A stretch of 64,000 bases of DNA from Parasegetibacter sp. NRK P23 (GTDB lineage Bacteria > Bacteroidota > Bacteroidia > Chitinophagales > Chitinophagaceae), in NCBI RefSeq assembly GCF_023721715.1, contig NZ_JAMDLG010000001.1:1775784-1839783 (forward strand), written 5' to 3'. Below, piece after piece: positions 1 through 8,900 of this stretch. A program made the translations under genes and the position numbers. The stretch's first letter is position 1. Every line of letters starts with the position of its first letter. The notes under the pieces were generated by a model. That model searched no databases. It saw nothing but the letters and a program-made list of their open reading frames with translations, and was not told the origin of the DNA.

Positions 1-603
1 AGAGAGGCCCGCGCCAACCGCAGTGACCTCATCGGATTGAGCCTGCTGGAAAACCAGGCGAAAGCCGACGTTAAAAGAAGTCAGAGCAACCGGTTCGCCA
101 GCGGCGATATTTTCCTGAGCTATGGACTCAACCAAACCGCCACCTCTTTATCCAACGCCTACCAGGATCCGCTGAACGCGCAGCAGGTGAACATCGGGTA
201 CAGTATTCCACTCTTCGGATTCGGAAAGAACAAACACCAGGAAGAGGCGGCCCGAAAAAACCTGGAAGCGGTGCGCGCCGAGCAACAATACCAGCAGAAG
301 GATTTTGACATTGAAGTGGAGAATGTCGTGAACAGGTTCATTCAATTGCAGACCGGTATTGTGATCGCAGCCAAAAGTGACACCATCGCCCAGAAAAGAT
401 ATGATGTGGCCAAAAACAGGTACCTGCTCGGCAAGATCAGTATTACCGACCTGGGATTGGCGCAAGATGCCAAAGACAAAGCCCTGATTGATTACACCAG
501 GATACTCCAGGAATACTGGGTAGCATATTATACCCTCCGGAGAATTACCTTATTCGATTTTGAAAAAGAACAAAAAATAACGGCCGGGGTTAGCCGCAAG
601 TAA
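1..603 (+). CDS. TolC-family outer membrane efflux protein (5' partial)
   Basis: The reading frame is open from the first base of the window and ends at a TAA, giving the last 200 residues of the protein; the true start lies upstream. The visible part looks like the second half of a TolC/OEP protein. It has beta-strand-like segments (DIFLSYGLNQTA, VNIGYSIPLFGFGKNK) followed by a long charged helix rich in Q, E, K and A, then a final helix ending in IQEYW-like residues. TolC trimers form the outer membrane duct of efflux pumps and type I secretion systems. The partner inner-membrane and adaptor genes would be expected upstream, outside the window. The family call is fairly secure; the exported substrate cannot be inferred. 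Confidence 0.8.
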   Translation, partial: REARANRSDLIGLSLLENQAKADVKRSQSNRFASGDIFLSYGLNQTATSLSNAYQDPLNAQQVNIGYSIPLFGFGKNKHQEEAARKNLEAVRAEQQYQQKDFDIEVENVVNRFIQLQTGIVIAAKSDTIAQKRYDVAKNRYLLGKISITDLGLAQDAKDKALIDYTRILQEYWVAYYTLRRITLFDFEKEQKITAGVSRK

Positions 604-624
604 CCAACCATTAAACCTTAAGAG

Positions 625-680
625 GCGTATCAGCTAAGGCAATGCCCAATGCCCCGCTTTAGCTGGTACGCTTTCTTTTT
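625..680 (+). terminator. Stem-loop terminator after the TolC-like gene
   Basis: A 16-bp stem is formed by 625-640 and 656-671, with only two G-T wobbles and a 15-nt loop. It is followed directly by the T-rich tract TTTCTTTTT. It sits between two convergent genes, so it should end transcription of the TolC-like gene before it enters the DUF1080 gene from behind. Confidence 0.7.
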
Positions 681-684
681 CTGT

Positions 685-1296
685 CTATTTTTTATCCTTG
701 ATTTCCTGGATTCGGATGTTTTTCCACCGCACTTTTATGCCACCACCATCATGGATCTGCAAAGCGAGAAATCCATTCGCGGCGCCTATTTTTTCGTCCT
801 TCAGAAACACCATCTGGGTACCATTCAGCCAGGTGGTCACTTCATCTCCGATCACCTGTATTTTCATGGTGTTCCATTCTCCGGGCTTCAGCGCGGCCTC
901 TTTTTCCGCATCCGGTTTAATGAGCCATCCTCTGCCATAAGACTCATAGATGCCCCCTGAATGCAGCCCCGGAGGCGCTACTTCCACCTGCCATCCCTGA
1001 ATTTTCACCCCTTCAATGGATGAACGGAAAAATACGCCGGAATTGCCATTGTCTTCCTGTTTAAAATCGAGTTCAAGGATGAAGTTTTTGTACTTCTTTT
1101 GGGTGGACAGGTAGCCATATTGCTTATCCGGCCCGCTCTCACAAACCAGTTCACCTTTATCTACATACCATTTTTCAGTACCGTGTACCGTCCAGCCGGA
1201 AAGGTTTTTCCCATTGAAGATGGATTTTCTTTTTTGCGCGTTTACCGAAACGCCTATAAAGGTCAGGAAGCCGATTGCAAGCAACAGTTTTTTCAT
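685..1296 (-). CDS. Secreted DUF1080 (3-keto-disaccharide hydrolase-like) protein
   Basis: 203 residues. Residues 1-20 form a Sec signal peptide ending VNA, with Q21 as the likely mature N-terminus. The rest is a single DUF1080 domain, a concanavalin-like beta-sandwich, with the usual family landmarks: a FNGKNLSGW opening, SGVFFRSS near residue 90, and GGIYESYGRGW near residue 115. The Pfam family is now described as 3-keto-disaccharide hydrolase, and Bacteroidota encode many copies acting on glycans or glycosides in the periplasm or outside the cell. No sugar oxidoreductase or GH gene is next to it, so the substrate is unknown. The neighbouring TolC-like gene is convergent, so this gene is probably monocistronic, with a TATCTTCG box 18 nt upstream. 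Confidence 0.85.
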   Translation of the reverse strand: MKKLLLAIGFLTFIGVSVNAQKRKSIFNGKNLSGWTVHGTEKWYVDKGELVCESGPDKQYGYLSTQKKYKNFILELDFKQEDNGNSGVFFRSSIEGVKIQGWQVEVAPPGLHSGGIYESYGRGWLIKPDAEKEAALKPGEWNTMKIQVIGDEVTTWLNGTQMVFLKDEKIGAANGFLALQIHDGGGIKVRWKNIRIQEIKDKK

Positions 1297-1314
1297 CTGG
1301 TTGATTTATGATTA

Positions 1315-1322
1315 CGAAGATA
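1315..1322 (-). promoter_or_regulatory. -7 box TATCTTCG for the DUF1080 gene
   Basis: Read on the minus strand the bases are TATCTTCG, a variant of the Bacteroidota -7 box, 18 nt upstream of the ATG at 1296. No clear -33 TTG is seen. The same octamer precedes purK, which supports it as a promoter element. Confidence 0.45.
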
Positions 1323-1329
1323 GAGCAAA

Positions 1330-1806
1330 CTACCATCCGGGAATAAACGCGACGATTTCTTCCAGGAATTTCTTATCCGTTTCATCAAAATGATCCAGGT
1401 GTTCACTGTCAACATCCAGTACGGCCACCACTTCGCCGTTCCTCACCACGGGTACAACAATTTCCGATTTGGAAAGGCTGCTGCAGGCGATATGCCCCGG
1501 GAATGCGTCCACATCAGGAACGATCAGTGTTTCGGCTCTTTCCCAACTGGTACCACATACGCCTTTCCCTTTTTTAATACGGGTACAGGCGATTGGTCCC
1601 TGGAAGGGCCCGAGCACCAATTCGCTTTCTTTTACCAGGTAAAAACCTACCCACCACCACCTGAACTGCTCTTTCAATCCGCCTGAAATATTCGCGAGGT
1701 TAGCGATCAGGTCGGGTTCACCTTCCACCAGCGCCTTCAGTTGCGGCACCAGTGACTTATATTGTTCTTCCTTGGTTCCTTGTTCTACCAACAGGTCTTC
1801 AGCCAT
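1330..1806 (-). CDS. msrC: Free methionine-(R)-sulfoxide reductase (GAF domain)
   Basis: 158 residues of one GAF domain. It reduces free methionine-R-sulfoxide to methionine in the cytoplasm. The signature block LGPFQGPIAC is at residues 65-74, followed by GVCGTSW and GHIACSS. The three family cysteines are Cys74, Cys84 and Cys108, with the same spacing as the 84/94/118 set of E. coli MsrC. DVDS near residue 131 matches the conserved acidic pair. The frame stays open upstream to 1890, but the added N-terminus is Gly/Ser-rich and unlike the family. The ATG at 1806 gives the normal length and lies 13 nt from a TATCTTTG box, so I start there. It follows ssb on the same strand. Confidence 0.92.
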   Translation of the reverse strand: MAEDLLVEQGTKEEQYKSLVPQLKALVEGEPDLIANLANISGGLKEQFRWWWVGFYLVKESELVLGPFQGPIACTRIKKGKGVCGTSWERAETLIVPDVDAFPGHIACSSLSKSEIVVPVVRNGEVVAVLDVDSEHLDHFDETDKKFLEEIVAFIPGW

Positions 1807-1819
1807 TTTCCTTTTTTTG

Positions 1820-1827
1820 CAAAGATA
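1820..1827 (-). promoter_or_regulatory. -7 box TATCTTTG for msrC
   Basis: On the minus strand this is an exact TAnnTTTG match (TATCTTTG), 13 nt upstream of the chosen msrC start. Its position supports the ATG at 1806 over any upstream start. No convincing -33 element is visible. Confidence 0.5.
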
Positions 1828-1889
1828 CCGAAAGGATTGAAAAGGGAGGCCTCCACCGGAGCTTTGGCCTCCCGGACCTACTACCACCA

Positions 1890-2231
1890 CTACACTTTTT
1901 TACCCTCCAGCACCAGGAGTTCCTGCGCGCACACTTCGGTTACATAGCGGCGTACACCTTCCTTGTCGGTATAGGTCCTGGATTGCAGTTTACCTTCCAC
2001 GGCCACTTCGGTACCTTTATCCAACAGCTTTTCCGCGATTTCCGCAAGTTTCCCCCAGGCGATTACCTGGTGCCATTGCGTTTCCGTTACTTTTTCACCC
2101 TGGCTGTTCTTGTACGTTTCATTGGTAGCAATATTCATTTTTGCCAGTTTTTTCCCCGTATCCATTTCCCTGATGTCCGGTGCCGCACCGAGGTGACCGA
2201 TCAATTGCACTTTGTTTTTTAAAGCATTCAT
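1890..2231 (-). CDS. ssb: Single-stranded DNA-binding protein (short, no acidic tail)
   Basis: 113 residues that form a complete OB fold: NKVQLIGHLG at the N-terminus, then NIATNE, WHQVIAWGKLAEIA and VAVEGKLQSRTY. SSB coats single-stranded DNA during replication and repair. The protein stops at LVLEGKKV straight after the OB fold. The flexible linker and the acidic DDDIPF-like tip that usually recruit repair and replication partners are missing. Many Bacteroidota carry a long housekeeping SSB elsewhere and a short paralogue like this one, so it is probably the accessory copy (inference). It lies upstream of msrC on the same strand with an 83-nt gap. Confidence 0.93.
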   Translation of the reverse strand: MNALKNKVQLIGHLGAAPDIREMDTGKKLAKMNIATNETYKNSQGEKVTETQWHQVIAWGKLAEIAEKLLDKGTEVAVEGKLQSRTYTDKEGVRRYVTEVCAQELLVLEGKKV

Positions 2232-2349
2232 GTTACACGATTTTTGATTTCTGAATATTCACGGCCGTTTTCAATACAAAATTGCACCTTCCGTTATTGA
2301 GCAGTCGAACGATAAGTGTTTATAACATGATATAAGCGTTAAAACACGG

Positions 2350-2380
2350 TTTAAAGGCTGAAACACAGCTGCTAGCTTTG
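2350..2380 (+). promoter_or_regulatory. Candidate promoter of the small zinc-finger gene
   Basis: A TAGCTTTG -7 box at 2373-2380 is preceded by TTTA at 2350-2353 with a 19-bp spacer, close to the TTTG-N19-TAnnTTTG Bacteroidota consensus. It lies 27 nt upstream of the ATG at 2408. Confidence 0.5.
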
Positions 2381-2407
2381 CGCCATTGTTCACCAACAAC
2401 TGATGTG

Positions 2408-2809
2408 ATGGAAAGAAAATGTATCCAGTGCGGCGAAAAGATCAGGGGCCGGAGCGACAAAAAATATTGTGATGAAAACTGCAGAAATAATTACAACAAC
2501 AGCCAGAAGGCCTGCACTACGCCTGATATACGGATCGTGAACCACCTGCTGAAAAAGAACAGGTCCATTCTGGACCAACTGCTGAAGGACTATGAAGAAG
2601 TGCTGGTTACCAAAGAGGAATTGCTGGCCCGTGGCTTCAGCTTTTATTATTTTACCCACCAGGTACCTAAAGAAACGGGCGGTTTCCGATGCGGATGCTA
2701 TGATACCAGCTATGAAATGAAAGCGAAGGAAATGGTGCTGGTGCGGCGGCTGCGCCCCATTTACGCGGCTTTTCAGCTTAATTCGAAACCATTACTCAAT
2801 GAAAAGTAA
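2408..2809 (+). CDS. Small CxxC...CxxxC zinc-finger protein of unknown function
   Basis: 133 residues. The N-terminus carries a treble-clef or zinc-ribbon-like motif: Cys5, Cys8, Cys21 and Cys25 with RGRSDKKYC between the pairs. This resembles the DUF2116-type zinc fingers common as stand-alone hypothetical proteins in Bacteroidota. A helical, charged middle (KKNRSILDQLLKDYEE) follows, then a basic, aromatic end with a CGC motif near residue 99. There is no signal peptide or membrane segment, so it is cytoplasmic and may bind nucleic acid or protein. The ATG at 2408 puts the zinc finger right at the N-terminus; a TTG further upstream is less likely. It stands alone between a divergent ssb and the SulP gene. 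The function is not known. Confidence 0.75.
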   Translation: MERKCIQCGEKIRGRSDKKYCDENCRNNYNNSQKACTTPDIRIVNHLLKKNRSILDQLLKDYEEVLVTKEELLARGFSFYYFTHQVPKETGGFRCGCYDTSYEMKAKEMVLVRRLRPIYAAFQLNSKPLLNEK

Positions 2810-2972
2810 TTGTCTGTTTTTTCTTACTTTCGCTCCGAAATGATGAATACCTCCTTCTTGAAAGTTACTCCACCCTGATATAATAATATCACACCCGGGC
2901 GTAAAGTCAAGGCTTTTGCTCAAATATGCTTTGTGTTCATTCTTCATTCTGGTTGCCTTCAAATTTTCTTTC

Positions 2973-4502
2973 ATGGCTGCATTGTTTAACTTATTCGACT
3001 TTTCACAAAAAGTAAACTACAAAACCGAAATACTCGCGGGCCTGACCGTTGCTATGACGATGATCCCTGAATCTCTTTCTTTCGCGATTCTTGCCGGGTT
3101 TTCGCCGCTTACTGGCTTGTATGCCGCATTCATCATGGGGTTGGTAACCGCTGTACTGGGTGGTCGTCCGGGAATGGTGTCGGGTGGTGCAGGTGCAACA
3201 GTGGTGGTGCTGATCGCGTTGATGCAAAGTCACGGGTTGGAATATGTTTTCGCCGCGGTGCTGCTGGCGGGACTATTACAAATTCTGGTTGGCGTTTTTA
3301 AACTCGGGAAATTCATCAAACTTGTTCCGCAGCCGGTGATGTATGGATTTGTGAATGGACTGGCGGTGATCATTTTCATGTCTCAGTTGCAGCAGTTTCG
3401 GATGCCCGGAACCGGTTCCTGGCTAAGTGGAACAACGCTGTATGTAATGCTTTCGCTGGTATTGCTCACTGTACTGATCGTGATTTTTTTTCCTAAAATC
3501 ACCAAAGCGGTACCCGCCTCGCTGGTTGCCATCGCGGTAGTGTTCGCGATTGTCGCTGGGTTTGGCATTGATACGAAAACAGTTAAAGACATCGCATCCA
3601 TCAGCGGAGGATTTCCTCCTTTCCATCTTCCTGAAGTGCCGTTTAATCTTGAAATGCTGAAGGTGATTTTCCCGTATGCGCTGGTTATGGCCGGTGTTGG
3701 ACTCATCGAAAGTTTGCTGACGCTGAATGTGGTGGATGAAATTACCGGAACCAGGGGCCGTGGCAATAAAGAATGTGTGGCACAGGGCAGTGCCAATGTA
3801 TTGAACGGGCTCTTTACGGGCATGGGTGGTTGCGCCATGATCGCGCAAACATTTGTAAACCTTTCCGCGGGGTCAAGGGCGCGTTTATCGGGAATTGTGG
3901 CGGCACTTACAATATTGCTGATCATACTTTTCGGTGCGCCGGTGATTGAGAAAGTGCCGATGGCCGCATTAGTAGGCGTAATGGTGATGGTATCCATCGG
4001 CACGTTTGAATGGATAAGCTTACGCATCATCAACAAGATGCCCAAATCTGATATCATTGTAGGGGTGCTGGTTGCCGCGATTACGGTTTGGTTGCACAAT
4101 CTGGCCTTAGCAGTCCTGATCGGTGTGGTCATTTCCGCGTTGGTATTCGCCTGGGAAAGCGCGAAAAGAATCCGTGCCCGGAAATACCTGGATGAAAACG
4201 GGGCGAAGCACTATGAAATATATGGCCCCCTGTTCTTCGGGTCCGTAACAAGGTTTACGGAGAAATTTGATGTGCAGGCTGATCCGGGCGAAGTGATCAT
4301 AGACTTTAAAGAGAGCAGGGTGGTAGACATGAGCGCCATAGACGCATTAAACAAGCTCACGGAAAAATACCGGAGCGCCGGTAAAAAATTGCACCTGCTG
4401 CATTTGAGCCCTGATTGCAGGCAACTGTTAAAAAACGCTGCCGATGTGATTGAAGTGAATGTACTGGAGGATCCTGCATACAGCGTAGTGGGGAATGAAT
4501 AA
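2973..4502 (+). CDS. SulP-family inorganic anion transporter with STAS domain
   Basis: 509 residues. The first 400 hold about a dozen membrane segments of the SulP/SLC26 fold. These include the early MTMIPESLSFAILAGFSPLTGLYA block and the VSGGAGAT region. The last 100 residues form a cytoplasmic STAS domain (EVIIDFKESRVVDMSAIDAL). Members import sulfate, bicarbonate or other inorganic anions with H+ or Na+. No carbonic anhydrase or sulfur assimilation gene is adjacent, so the anion is undetermined. The frame is open upstream from a TTG at 2916, but the ATG at 2973 gives the family-like MAALFNLFDFSQ start. It is convergent with the cyclophilin gene, with only 5 nt between the stops. Confidence 0.92.
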   Translation: MAALFNLFDFSQKVNYKTEILAGLTVAMTMIPESLSFAILAGFSPLTGLYAAFIMGLVTAVLGGRPGMVSGGAGATVVVLIALMQSHGLEYVFAAVLLAGLLQILVGVFKLGKFIKLVPQPVMYGFVNGLAVIIFMSQLQQFRMPGTGSWLSGTTLYVMLSLVLLTVLIVIFFPKITKAVPASLVAIAVVFAIVAGFGIDTKTVKDIASISGGFPPFHLPEVPFNLEMLKVIFPYALVMAGVGLIESLLTLNVVDEITGTRGRGNKECVAQGSANVLNGLFTGMGGCAMIAQTFVNLSAGSRARLSGIVAALTILLIILFGAPVIEKVPMAALVGVMVMVSIGTFEWISLRIINKMPKSDIIVGVLVAAITVWLHNLALAVLIGVVISALVFAWESAKRIRARKYLDENGAKHYEIYGPLFFGSVTRFTEKFDVQADPGEVIIDFKESRVVDMSAIDALNKLTEKYRSAGKKLHLLHLSPDCRQLLKNAADVIEVNVLEDPAYSVVGNE

Positions 4503-4507
4503 ACCGC

Positions 4508-5119
4508 TTACTTCGCCCGTTTAACATCCACAATCGTTACCAATGGCCTGAAACGTTGCTTATATTCCGGCTGCTCATGGATTTTTTTTACCACGTCCAT
4601 GCCTTCCAGTACTTTCCCGAAAGGCGCATATCCTAAACCGTCAGCATTGTTCTCGCCGCCGAAATCAAAACCGGGTTCATCTTCGAGGCAGATAAAAAAT
4701 TCGGAGGTGGCGGTTCCCGGTTCAGCGCGCGCGAGGGAAACAGTGCCCCGCTTGTGCAGCAAGCCGGATTCCTTGGTTGATTCATGCGGAATGGGCTTCA
4801 TCTTAGCCTTTAACTTGTAATTGGTAACCCATATTCCGCCCTGGATGAGTTGAGCGTGCAACGCACCGGAGATCTGGTTGTCGTCGCGCAGCACACGGTA
4901 GAAAGCACAATTTTTATAGTAGCCCGAGTCCACATTGGTAAGGAATCCGGCAACGGTGGCGGGTGCTTTTTCCGGGTAAAGTTCCATTTTGATGTCACCA
5001 AACTTCGTTTGCACGATCACCACGGGATGGTCGTAATGCTTTTGTGGTTCCTGTTCGGCACAGCCGGACAGGAGTATTGCGGGAAGGAACAGGTATGTGA
5101 GGAGAGATCGGAAATTCAT
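4508..5119 (-). CDS. Cyclophilin-type peptidyl-prolyl isomerase, lipoprotein
   Basis: 203 residues. Residues 1-20 form a lipoprotein signal with lipobox LLSGC (Cys20), so the enzyme is expected to be anchored in the periplasm. A cyclophilin domain follows: VQTKFGDIKMELYPEKAP, FYRVL with the catalytic arginine, LIQGG, and GTVSLARAEPGTATSEFF. Cyclophilins speed cis-trans isomerisation of Xaa-Pro bonds during folding. Two deviations stand out: the usual SQFFI is SEFFI, and about 10 extra residues separate FYRV from IQGG. Activity may therefore be changed. It is probably monocistronic; a TAAATTCG sequence, a weak -7 box, lies 5 nt upstream of the ATG. Confidence 0.9.
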   Translation of the reverse strand: MNFRSLLTYLFLPAILLSGCAEQEPQKHYDHPVVIVQTKFGDIKMELYPEKAPATVAGFLTNVDSGYYKNCAFYRVLRDDNQISGALHAQLIQGGIWVTNYKLKAKMKPIPHESTKESGLLHKRGTVSLARAEPGTATSEFFICLEDEPGFDFGGENNADGLGYAPFGKVLEGMDVVKKIHEQPEYKQRFRPLVTIVDVKRAK

Positions 5120-5192
5120 ACCTGCGAATTTACCGCCTTTTTGCTAACGTGCAGCCGTGTTTAACACATGCATTCTTGAGCAGACCGGACTT

Positions 5193-5957
5193 TTAACTGG
5201 TTTCTTTTCGTTTCACAAATTCTGAAGGCAACAGCCCGAACTGCTTCTGGAAATTCCGCGACAGGTGGCTGTGGGAATTGTACCCCACCATTTCCGCTAC
5301 CTGGTTCACCGAAAGTTGGCCTTCCGCCAGCAAAGCGGCTGCTTTTTTCAAGCGGGTGATGTTGATGAGTTCGTTCGGAGTGAGGTCGGAAATATCTTTC
5401 AGTTTCCGGTACAAAGTTGGCCGGCTCATGTTCATGTAACGGGCCAGGTGCTCTACGTCGAGTTCCGTATCTGACAGGTGTTGCAGCACAATTTCATGCA
5501 CCAGTTCCAGGAATTGTTCATCGGCCTTCGTATGCGCCATGGAGCGGATATGCGTAACCGGGGAATTGGAGAAATACTCCTTGATCTTGTTGCGGTTGAT
5601 GAGGAGGTTGGCGATTTGAAGGTGCAGGAATTCCGGCGAAAAGGGCTTTTCGATATAAGCGTCCGCGCCCATTTCCAACCCATCCATTTTAGATTGAAGG
5701 GTGTTCTTCGCCGTAAGAAGGATCACGGGCACATGACTGGTTTCCACGTTTGACTTGATCTCCCTGCACAAGGTGAAGCCGTCCATTTCCGGCATCATCA
5801 CGTCGCTGATCACAAGTTGAACACTTTCTGCGGAAAGTATTTCGAGTGCGTCTTTCCCGTTAACAGCGGTGCGGATCGTGTATTTTTCGCCGAGGTCATC
5901 TGAAAGGAAGTCCAGGATATCTTCGTTGTCGTCAATAATCAGTAGTACGGGTTTCAT
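5193..5957 (-). CDS. Response regulator with AraC-type DNA-binding domain
   Basis: 254 residues. An N-terminal receiver domain has the acidic pair at Asp9/Asp10, the phospho-acceptor Asp52 in SDVMMPEMDG and Lys104 in EKPF. After a linker, an AraC/XylS double helix-turn-helix fills residues 150-250 (LARYMNMSRPTLYRKLK; VAEMVGYNSHSHLSRNF). This is exactly the C-terminal half of a Bacteroidota hybrid two-component system, but here it is a separate protein. Its ATG lies inside the end of the sensor kinase gene with a 26-bp overlap in another frame, so translation is probably coupled. It should activate the divergent susC operon in response to a periplasmic sugar sensed by the kinase. Confidence 0.93.
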   Translation of the reverse strand: MKPVLLIIDDNEDILDFLSDDLGEKYTIRTAVNGKDALEILSAESVQLVISDVMMPEMDGFTLCREIKSNVETSHVPVILLTAKNTLQSKMDGLEMGADAYIEKPFSPEFLHLQIANLLINRNKIKEYFSNSPVTHIRSMAHTKADEQFLELVHEIVLQHLSDTELDVEHLARYMNMSRPTLYRKLKDISDLTPNELINITRLKKAAALLAEGQLSVNQVAEMVGYNSHSHLSRNFQKQFGLLPSEFVKRKETS

Positions 5958-8900
5958 CGTTTTCTTGTTGAGCAGTTTCGTTTATTTGTTCAGGTTGTAG
6001 TGGAATGGAAAGTGTGAAAACATTCAATTCCGCGATGGAAGTATCCAGTTCAAGCGTTCCGTGATGGAGTCCCGCGAGCGACCTCGAAAGTGCAAGGCCG
6101 ATGCCGCTTCCGGGCCGGTGGCTGTGGTGGTGGATACGGTAGAACGGTTCGAATATTTTTTCTTTCATTTCCAATGGAATCACCGGGCCATCGTTGCTGA
6201 CGGTTATGCTGAAACGCGTTTCTGTAACACGTAATACCACCTCTACTTTCTTTTTGCCATAATTGAATGCGTTGGAAAGCAGGTTGCTGATCATTTTCTG
6301 TAGTGAATCCGTATCCGCCAGCGCCATTACGGGGTGGGGCGGAACATGCAGATTGAAGCTGATCTTTTTTTGTTCCGCCAGTGGTCTGAATACGGTACAC
6401 ATATCTTTCAATAGTGCGCCAATATTGGTTTCCACGAAATCTAGCCGGAAAGCATTGGTTTCCACGCGACGGAAATCGAGCAACTGACCGGTCAGTTCGA
6501 GCAGCCGGTCCGTATTCCGTTGCATGATCTTCAGTTGTTGCCCCCATTCAATACTCTCCCCGGCTTTCTTCATGATTTTTTCCATGGGAGCGCGGATCAA
6601 GGTAAGCGGGGTACGTATTTCATGGGCCACATCGGTAAAGAAATTTATTTTCGTCTGGTACAGTTCTTTCTCCTTTTCGTGTTCCATCAATTCGATCTTA
6701 CGTTCTGTTTTTTCGTGCATCCGTTGCTGGTAGTTCCTGAAAAGCAGGTAAACGATGAGTGCGGCGATAAGAAAATAGGCGGTGAATGCCCAGTTACTTT
6801 CCCACCAGGGTGGTTGAATCAGTATCTGAAGCGTGGCGGTATCTTTTCCCCATAGTCCTTCGCTGTTGGCGGCCTGTACTTTAAACACATACCTTCCTGG
6901 CCGGAGGTTGGTGAAATACACTTTACGGTTGCTTTTCAGGTAGGTCCAGTCTTTATCGAGTCCTTCCAGAATGTATTTGTAACCCGTCATTTCCGGGGCC
7001 GTGAAAGCCGGTGCTGCGAAATCGATGCTGAACGATGATTCATCGTAAGAAAGCACAACTTCGGAAGTATGTACATTGGCTTTTTGCAGCGGCAGGGCAA
7101 CAAGGTTGGAAGAGGGCTCTTTGTTGTTGATGTACAACCCGGTGATGTGAACCGGCGGAAAATACTGATTGTTGGTGAACGATGCGGGGCGGAAACGGAT
7201 CAGACCTTTAGCCGTGCCGAGGTAAATTTGTCCGGAAGCGTCGCGGTACCCGGAATTGTAGTTGAACTGGTTACTGAGCAGGCCGTTGAAGGTGGTGTAC
7301 ACCTGAATGGCCCCGGTTCCGGGTTGAAAACGTACCAATCCGTTGGAGGTTGTGATCCAGAGGTTCCTGCGTTCATCTTCCAGTATCCGGAATATCGTAT
7401 TGCCCGGTAATCCTTCTTTGGTGGTGATGGTGGTGAAACTTTGATCTTTTTCATTGAAACGGCAAAGTCCGCCGCCTTCTGTTCCAAACCACAACGTGCC
7501 ATCGCTGGCCTGAAAGCCTGTGGTAACCGAATTACCGGGTAAACTCTTTTTCTGCTTCGCATGATGCAGGTAGTTAATAGTTTCGTTGTTCACCGGATCG
7601 TAGCGGAAAAGTCCGTTTCCTAAAGTGCCTATCCATAATACGCCATGCTTGTCTTCCGTGATGGAATGAATAAACGCGTTCTCCGCGACCTGCTTTACCG
7701 CCTCAAATTGCTGACCGGATTCCAGGAAGCGGTACAAACCCTGCCGGGTACCGATGAATATTTCTCCCGACCGGGTTTCATGGATCACCACGATAAAACT
7801 GCTTTTCAGTTGTTCCCCTTCTTTCCCTTCGGGAAAATGGCGGATCACTTTCCCGGAGTAGATATCCATGATATCCAAACCATGTTCAAAGGTGCCCACC
7901 CAAAGCTCATTTTTGCGCGCAAGCAAACCATGGATATTGGGGTAGGAGATGCCGACATCAGAACCCGTTAAGTGATAACTGGTAAACGTTCCTTTTCGTG
8001 GATCGAAGCGGTTCAGACCGGCATCTTCAGTGCCGATCCAGATGTTGCCGAAGCGGTCCTCACAAATTTCACGTACCGCGTTGCCGTGGATAGCCCCCGC
8101 TTCGGGCAGAGGGAAAAATTTCTCAAAAAGCGCATAGGGTTTGGCGTAGTAGGCCGCACCGCCGAAATACGTGCCGGCCCAGATACCACCTTCTTTGTCT
8201 TTCAGCAAAGTATAAACGGCATTGTCTGGCAGGGAAAACGGGTTGCCGTATTGTTTGCGTAACTGTGTGGTTTTCCCTGATACCGTATTGAGCAGGAATA
8301 GGCCGGATTCTGTTGCCACCCAATATTCGTCCTGTGCCGTTTGCAGAAAATCGCGGGCGAATATTTCATTGCCTTCGGCGTTATAGGTTAACACATCCTT
8401 GTGCGTACGCTGAATAGAGTGGAATTGTTTCACCCCATAATTGGAGGTGCCTACCATGATAAAGGGCCCGGAACCGGCGTAGATTTTCTCGATCCATTTA
8501 GGGTACGCATAAGTTTTTCCAGGAAAGAGGTTGTAAGAAAGAAAGGTGTCCTTCTCCGGAAGGTATTGCAGGAGCAGCCCTTGTGCGGTGCCCACCCATA
8601 CTATTCCCTGTGTATCTATACAAACTGCCGTAGGTGATTCAACTGTTTTGCCGGAATACAATTTTGTTTGCACTGTTTGTTCATGAAACCGGATCAGTGA
8701 ACGCCCCGCCACCATCCACAGGTTTCCTGAACGGTCCTTGCACATGTCTTTCACTTCCGTGCCACTTTTGTAAACGTGCCTGAACTGTTCGGTAGCCGGA
8801 AGGTACTTGTATACGCCGTTCCGTGTTCCGGCGTAAAGGGAATCTGTAGTGTCGATAAACATGCTCCTGATGAAATCATCCCCAATACTCAGACTGTCAT

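Noticed and set aside
649-960. Open frame antisense to the DUF1080 gene
   Set aside because: It is the mirror of a well-supported gene and has no family features; the same holds for the many long antisense frames in the sensor, susC and eutB genes.
2232-2407. tRNA or small RNA in the ssb-zinc finger gap
   Set aside because: No cloverleaf or conserved RNA structure could be drawn; the gap is explained by promoters.
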